Under the pieces are notes generated by a model, which made no database searches, was not told the origin of the DNA, and saw only the letters and a list, made by a program, of their open reading frames with translations. Positions 24,592 to 29,302 of a stretch of DNA of 29,302 nt are shown piece after piece; the stretch's first letter is position 1, and every line of letters begins with the position of its first letter. Both the position numbers and the translations under genes were made by a program. Location: positions 1-29,302 of the forward strand of contig JAAZAP010000256.1 of assembly GCA_012514255.1 (NCBI GenBank). Reading direction: 5' to 3'. The stretch comes from Bacteroidales bacterium (GTDB taxonomy: Bacteria > Bacteroidota > Bacteroidia > Bacteroidales > VadinHA17).

Positions 24592-27060
24592 CTAAAGAGG
24601 TTTATTATAATTGCTTAACTCCCTTGTCATTGTCTTGAATTCAGGGGTTTCTGACAGTTTTTTCCATGATGGATCAATCCTGATGAGGTTCAGTGAGAAC
24701 CATGAAGGATTGGTCAGGAGATATTCCACCTGCCGGATTGCCTCGGGATAATTCCCTGTCATGGCATATATTTTGGCCAGGTTGACAATCATGTCCTGTT
24801 TCACAAGGGTTTCATCACCGGCCAGTTGCACTGCGGTCTTTCCGGCAATGACAGCATCGGTTGCATTCCCCAGGCCGGCATAGGCCAGGCCGCAAAGGCT
24901 GTAAGAATAAGAGTCTTCGGGATTCTCCATAATAAGCTTCTTGTATGTCACCAGTGCAGAGTCATAATATGCCATTGTCATTTGAACATCATCGAGCAGG
25001 CTGCAAGTCAATCCGCACATGAGATACCGAAGTCCCGGAGACTCGAAGTCGTCATTGGCTGATGACTTTAAATCTGTCAGGGCATCACTGTATCTGCCGT
25101 CGTAGATATTAAGGATGATCCTGTAATAATTATCGGTTTCGCCTATTCTTGCCAGGAGTGAGTCAAGCACTTCCCGTGCAGCGGCGGTATTTCCATCTTT
25201 CAACAGGCAGGCATCTATCGCGTTGATGTAGGGTCCGGGCCATTCCGGCAAGACATCTATTGCTTTTCTGAAATGAACCAGGGCGGTATCGAAGCTGTGC
25301 ATAAAGCCAAATGAGGTTCCGATATTGATAAGCACGAGTGCATCCTGAGGTTCGTCAATGATTACCTTCCTTAAAAGATCCTGTGATTTTTGCCATTCGC
25401 CCAGTCTGCGGTAGACCATAGCCATATAGAACGAAGGCTGATAATCAGCAGGATCCATCTCAGCTGCCAGGCTAAATTGTGATAAAGCTTCCCGGTAATC
25501 CCTCACACAGTAATAGTTGTAAAATCCCAGCGCAATGCGTGCATCAGGCAGGTTACTGTCAAGTGCAAATGCCCTTTCAGCGTCGGTCTTGCATTTTTGT
25601 ACATGGGTATCATCGAGCTGACCTGAATAGTATCCCCATGAACGTGCTATGGCTCTCCTGGCATAGGCAAGGGCAAAATCCGGGTCCTCAGCAACTGCCT
25701 TGTCGTACATTGAAATAGCCTCCGTAAAGCTAATGGAGTCGACAAACTTGTTTCCCGCGAGCAGGAAATATTGGGCATTATCAGAAAGAACGTTGGCTTT
25801 GAGAAAGTCGCGATAGGCGCCTGCATTTCTTGTAGGATTTTTCTCGATACGTGCTTTTTCCTCGGGAGTGAGTACTGCCTGGAGGGTTGATGCAGTCTTG
25901 ATGGCTATATCAGTCTGCATACCATGAAGGGCATCCCATGTTCCTTCAAAGACACTGCTCCATAGCTGTTGATCTTTGCGGACATTAATGAGTTTTACCG
26001 TTATCCTGACAATTTCATCGAAGATCTGGCAGTTGCCCTCAATAATATAGTTTGTGCCCAGTTCGTGCCCTATATCGGGTATTGATTTGCTTGTTTCCCT
26101 GTACTTCATAACCGAGGTCCTGGGACGTACTACAAGGTCATTTATCTTGCACAGCTGTGAAATAATCTCATCGGTCAGCGCATCTCCAATCCACATGTTT
26201 CCGTCATCGGCTCCAATAAGTTCGAACGGAAGCACTGCTATGGACTTCTGGCTGAGTCCGGCTGTTCCCCGGAATTTGCCAGGGATTCTTGACAGTCCGA
26301 ACAGGAGTACTGCGATCAGGAGAGCCGGCAACAGGAAGGCAAGAACGCGTTTCAGGAGAGATGGTTTACCGGCTTTGTACCTTGTGTAGGCGTCAGGAGC
26401 CTTTCCCGGTTCCTCCCACGGTTCTTTCTCATCTCCTTTTTCTTTGATTATGGGATGATGATCTGACTGCAGAGCCAGTATGATCTCCCTGACTGCATTG
26501 GCTGTCTTGTTGATCTGGTTGCGGTACCTGGTGCCGGAAAGGTTCCTGTGCTCATCGTCATCGGGGGTAAGGGGTCTGTTGACCCCTGGTTCCCTGTAGA
26601 CAAAATCAATAGCCCTGAGAACGCCTCCTGTCTCATTCTCCACCAGTTGCCTGTCTTCTTCATCAAGTTCATGGATACGTACGGGAAGGATCCGGCTTGC
26701 CACGTTGCCGCTGTGCAGGGTGACCTTCAGCCCGTATCTGTCACAGGAGGCTATCTCTGTAAAAGCCCTGAACTCATGCTGCCATGCAAAGGATTTCGGG
26801 TCACAGTAGGTACGGGAGATGACCGGAATAAAGATCAGGCATTTCAGCTTTTGCCTGAGTGATTCGTCAACATCATGTGTATCAAGAAGTCCGTCATGCG
26901 GATTTAGATCGAAGTAAACAGTAACCTCCTCCTTGAATGTAGATTCAAGTTCCGCTTTCAGATGGTCAACAAACCGGGTAACCCATCCGTCATGCCTGTT
27001 GTCGTTCTGGCGGTAGCTGATAAAGATATCATACTCATATCCCGCGATGAGAGAGGCCAT
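24592..27060 (-). CDS. TIR-domain, transmembrane, FlgO/TolB-N-like and TPR protein
   Basis: The 822-residue protein starts with a TIR domain (YDIFISYRQNDNRHDGWVTRF, residues about 8-155). The position of the catalytic glutamate of NAD-cleaving TIRs is kept: Glu96 in FAWQHEF (W-x-x-E). One membrane helix lies at about 235-258 (LLPALLIAVLLFGL). It is followed by a domain like those of FlgO/adenylate-cyclase-type proteins, running from SIAVLPFELIGADDGNMWIG at about 273 to the LTPEEKARIEKNP area. From about 420 to 800 there are many TPR units (EAISMYDKAVAEDPDFALAY, ALSQFSLAAEMDPADYQPS). The layout suggests a membrane sensor with TPR repeats on one side and a TIR effector or signalling domain in the cytoplasm. 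Whether it cleaves NAD is untested. A related gene lies 118 bases upstream. Confidence 0.88.
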   Translation of the reverse strand: MASLIAGYEYDIFISYRQNDNRHDGWVTRFVDHLKAELESTFKEEVTVYFDLNPHDGLLDTHDVDESLRQKLKCLIFIPVISRTYCDPKSFAWQHEFRAFTEIASCDRYGLKVTLHSGNVASRILPVRIHELDEEDRQLVENETGGVLRAIDFVYREPGVNRPLTPDDDEHRNLSGTRYRNQINKTANAVREIILALQSDHHPIIKEKGDEKEPWEEPGKAPDAYTRYKAGKPSLLKRVLAFLLPALLIAVLLFGLSRIPGKFRGTAGLSQKSIAVLPFELIGADDGNMWIGDALTDEIISQLCKINDLVVRPRTSVMKYRETSKSIPDIGHELGTNYIIEGNCQIFDEIVRITVKLINVRKDQQLWSSVFEGTWDALHGMQTDIAIKTASTLQAVLTPEEKARIEKNPTRNAGAYRDFLKANVLSDNAQYFLLAGNKFVDSISFTEAISMYDKAVAEDPDFALAYARRAIARSWGYYSGQLDDTHVQKCKTDAERAFALDSNLPDARIALGFYNYYCVRDYREALSQFSLAAEMDPADYQPSFYMAMVYRRLGEWQKSQDLLRKVIIDEPQDALVLINIGTSFGFMHSFDTALVHFRKAIDVLPEWPGPYINAIDACLLKDGNTAAAREVLDSLLARIGETDNYYRIILNIYDGRYSDALTDLKSSANDDFESPGLRYLMCGLTCSLLDDVQMTMAYYDSALVTYKKLIMENPEDSYSYSLCGLAYAGLGNATDAVIAGKTAVQLAGDETLVKQDMIVNLAKIYAMTGNYPEAIRQVEYLLTNPSWFSLNLIRIDPSWKKLSETPEFKTMTRELSNYNKPL

Positions 27061-27078
27061 GTTATCCGTTCAATTCTA

Positions 27079-27110
27079 TAAAGTTACGAAAGCGTGAGGG
27101 GCAAGTCAAG
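27079..27110 (-). promoter_or_regulatory. Candidate promoter for the downstream TIR-TPR gene
   Basis: On the minus strand CTTG (27110-27107) is followed after 20 bases by TAACTTTA (27086-27079), one base off the Bacteroidetes -7 consensus TAnnTTTG. The start would be near 27072, about 12 bases before the ATG at 27060. The gene may thus be expressed independently of the upstream paralogue. The rest of 27061-27178 shows no clear terminator. Confidence 0.45.
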
Positions 27111-27178
27111 AATAATTTCACTCAGGCTCACCCCCTTACCAAAGAGATTCAAATTGCTACGCTACTGTACCGTGGCTG

Positions 27179-29302
27179 TCATTCCGGCATGAAATATTTA
27201 TCCAGCAGATTCTGAAGACGAATATCAAACCGGAGTACCGAAAGGTCAGGATTGGCTTTTAGATTATAAAGATTCCTGAATCCGTGTTCAAGGGCAAGTT
27301 CAATATAATCAAGGGCTTCCGGAATGTTATCCTGAACGCACAGCACTTCTGCGAACGAAAAATACTGTGTAGAATCAAGTTCAACAGCCTTATTCAGCAG
27401 CTGCCGCGATAATTCCATCTCGCCAAGCCGGGCAGCCACAGAGGCGAGCGATGTATAGGTTGCGTAATGATCAGGGTAATTCTTCAGCCATAATTCCTCT
27501 GTACTCTCCCTGAACTTCAGGAACCAGGCTCTTGCAGCCTGTTGATCTCCCAGGGCTTCATGACAGCAACCCAGGTTATAATATGCGGAGTACTCTTCAG
27601 GATTACTGATAAGGATTTTTTCAAGGACCTTTATTGCTTCATCATACTTTCCGGTATTCATAAAAGTGTGGGCCAGCCGGTATCTGTTAATCATTAAGCC
27701 CGGGGACAATTCCATGGCCTTTTGATAACACTGTATGCTTTTCTCTGTACTGTCACGGAACAGCCAGGCTGATCCCATATAAAAATATCCCCATGCATTA
27801 TCGGGATTATCCTTGATCATCCTCTCAGCCCAGACATATGCTGAATCTGCATTCCCGATGTACTCTCCGTAGATCCAGAGAATGCCGGAGTATGTCAGGG
27901 TCATGTGAGGATTTAATCTGACAGCCTGCTTATATTCCGGCAGGGCCAACCCGTACTGTCCGTTTTGTTGATGGTACCATCCGAGATTATTACGAACCAC
28001 AGGGTCATCAGGGTACATTTTCTTCAATATCTCCATGTTGGCAATTGCCCTGTTATAGTCGCGTTCAATATTCTCAGCGTAGAAGGCAAGTATGCTGTAT
28101 CGTTCCCTGTCAGTAAGGTTTCCGGCATCCCTGACTGCCTGCCTCATCAGACCCCTTCCGGTTGTATCATTGAATTTCTGGATCAGTATGTTCCCCAGTG
28201 ATGCTTTTGCTGCCACAAATCCAGTATCAATCATGAGTGCATTCTGGTAGTATTCCCTCGCTTTGCTGAAATCAGAGAAGAGATGGCTCTCATAGCCCAG
28301 TGAATATTGTTGCAGGGCCGGAAGTGATGAGGTTGTTACCCTGGTCAGGGGTTTATCCTGCTGTGATATGTCATATCTCGATTCTCCAAGATCCTTGCGG
28401 ATTTTTTGACTTAGCCTGTCTATCACAGGAAGTATCTCCTCATCGGTGCCGGCATAAAGGATCTCTGATTTCAGAGGGTTGCCCGTTCTTGTTTCAATAA
28501 TTTTTGCAGTGATTGCGTATTGATTACCGGCTTTACTTATGCCGGGCACAATCAGGAGGCTTATCCCCTCACGCCGGGCTATCTCACGCCCGGTATTCTC
28601 GTCGATATAGGTTTTATCCGCGATCTTCATCCTTGACATCACCTCAATCATTCTTGACCTGGAAAAGACATTTGCATACCTCGACTGGCCGGCGGAGATT
28701 GAAAAAGCGGTATAAAGAGATTTATCGAAGACAGGATTGCCGGTATGGTTCTCAAAGTCTGTTATCAGCACCCAGTCACGTTTGGAGAATGGCAATGTGG
28801 TGCCGCCCGAGAAAAGATAGAAGGAGATAAGTGCCAGGATGATAATCAGGGAGCCTGAAGCTATTGCCAGCCTCTTCCTCCCTGTCCCTGACATTTTCGT
28901 TCCGGCCTGTCTCTCTTCCGCGATCCCGGAAGAGGAGTCGCTCCCTGACGGCTGATCTGCCGATTGGGATGCATTTGCCCTGACAAGGCCGGTGATCACT
29001 TCATCCACTGAATTGGCAACCTTGTTTATCTGATTGCGATAGCTGATCCTGTGCAGGTTTTTATCAGCGCTATCTTCGGGTTTAAGAGGGCGGTTTACAC
29101 CCGGCTCGGAGTAGACGAACTCAATTGATCTGAGAAATCCTCCCAGTGCTTCTTCAACCAGTGACCTGTCCTCAGGCTTCAGTTCATGTATCTGAACCGG
29201 CAGCACCCGTGATGCCACGTTTCCCGCAGGGAGTTTCACTTTAAGTCCGAACCTGTCACCGGAGGCTATCTCCACAAACGCCCTGAACTCATGCTCCCAG
29301 GC
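27179..29302 (-). CDS. TIR-TM-TPR protein, upstream paralogue (5' end outside window)
   Basis: The frame is open to the right window edge, so the N-terminal part of the TIR domain is missing. The visible 707 residues begin AWEHEFRAFVEIASGDRFG, which matches AWQHEFRAFTEIASCDRYG in the neighbour and includes the W-x-x-E glutamate. The post-TIR segment (SRVLPVQIHELKPEDRSLVE, EPGVNRPLKPED, SYRNQINKVANSV) is closely shared between the two proteins. A membrane helix (LAIASGSLIIILALISFYLF) follows. The next domain (WVLITDFENHTGNPVFDKSL) is FlgO/TolB-N-like but different from the neighbour's, and TPR units fill the rest (YKQAVRLNPHMTLTYSGIL, CYQKAMELSPGLMINRYRL). The effector half is conserved and the sensor half has diverged. 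The GTG near 29275 is not the real start. Confidence 0.88.
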   Translation of the reverse strand, partial: AWEHEFRAFVEIASGDRFGLKVKLPAGNVASRVLPVQIHELKPEDRSLVEEALGGFLRSIEFVYSEPGVNRPLKPEDSADKNLHRISYRNQINKVANSVDEVITGLVRANASQSADQPSGSDSSSGIAEERQAGTKMSGTGRKRLAIASGSLIIILALISFYLFSGGTTLPFSKRDWVLITDFENHTGNPVFDKSLYTAFSISAGQSRYANVFSRSRMIEVMSRMKIADKTYIDENTGREIARREGISLLIVPGISKAGNQYAITAKIIETRTGNPLKSEILYAGTDEEILPVIDRLSQKIRKDLGESRYDISQQDKPLTRVTTSSLPALQQYSLGYESHLFSDFSKAREYYQNALMIDTGFVAAKASLGNILIQKFNDTTGRGLMRQAVRDAGNLTDRERYSILAFYAENIERDYNRAIANMEILKKMYPDDPVVRNNLGWYHQQNGQYGLALPEYKQAVRLNPHMTLTYSGILWIYGEYIGNADSAYVWAERMIKDNPDNAWGYFYMGSAWLFRDSTEKSIQCYQKAMELSPGLMINRYRLAHTFMNTGKYDEAIKVLEKILISNPEEYSAYYNLGCCHEALGDQQAARAWFLKFRESTEELWLKNYPDHYATYTSLASVAARLGEMELSRQLLNKAVELDSTQYFSFAEVLCVQDNIPEALDYIELALEHGFRNLYNLKANPDLSVLRFDIRLQNLLDKYFMPE

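Overview
The window looks like part of a Bacteroidetes chromosome, probably Bacteroidales or a near relative. The evidence is a SusC/SusD pair, lipoproteins, two proteins with type IX secretion (T9SS) style C-terminal tails, promoters of the Bacteroidetes TTTG-N20-TAnnTTTG type, and a HutC-type GntR regulator beside a polysaccharide utilisation locus (PUL). I see no tRNA, rRNA or CRISPR array.

Left edge (1-1200): the last 126 bases of what appears to be an IS21-like element, recognised by a run of about 23-bp direct repeats and a TGT...ACA terminus, cut off the C-terminus of a uroporphyrinogen decarboxylase-fold (URO-D) methyltransferase-like gene on the minus strand. That gene still has a good promoter, and it is divergent from a GntR/UTRA regulator.

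PUL (1200-18726, plus strand): GntR regulator; an unrecognised lipoprotein with a promoter and a perfect 9-bp inverted repeat ahead of it; SusC; SusD; a phosphomannose-isomerase-like protein overlapping the end of susD; a lipoprotein with a six-hairpin glycosidase-like domain; and three members of one beta-propeller family (DUF5005/DUF4185-like). A two-domain GH92-like plus SGNH-esterase enzyme sits between the first and second propeller genes. The likely plan is that SusC/SusD import an oligosaccharide, probably mannose-containing and O-acylated, which the surface and periplasmic enzymes trim. The isomerase-like protein would act in the cytoplasm. The substrate is inferred from the enzymes only.

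Middle (18727-22780): a 780-base gene-poor stretch holds a decayed FISUMP-family gene. It is followed by a secreted M29-aminopeptidase-like protein that seems to lack several metal ligands. Next comes a TTG-started, frameshifted secreted protein with a carbohydrate-binding N-terminus, two SusE/SusF-type repeats, an HYR domain and a T9SS tail. A strong hairpin terminator ends this side.

Right part (22782-29302, minus strand): two tandem TIR-transmembrane-TPR proteins (the upstream one runs off the window), a 71-residue protein, and a B12-binding-type radical SAM enzyme that may begin at a TTG overlapping the small gene's stop. TIR, TPR, small protein and radical SAM in one probable transcription unit is the least familiar arrangement here and the best candidate for an undescribed system.
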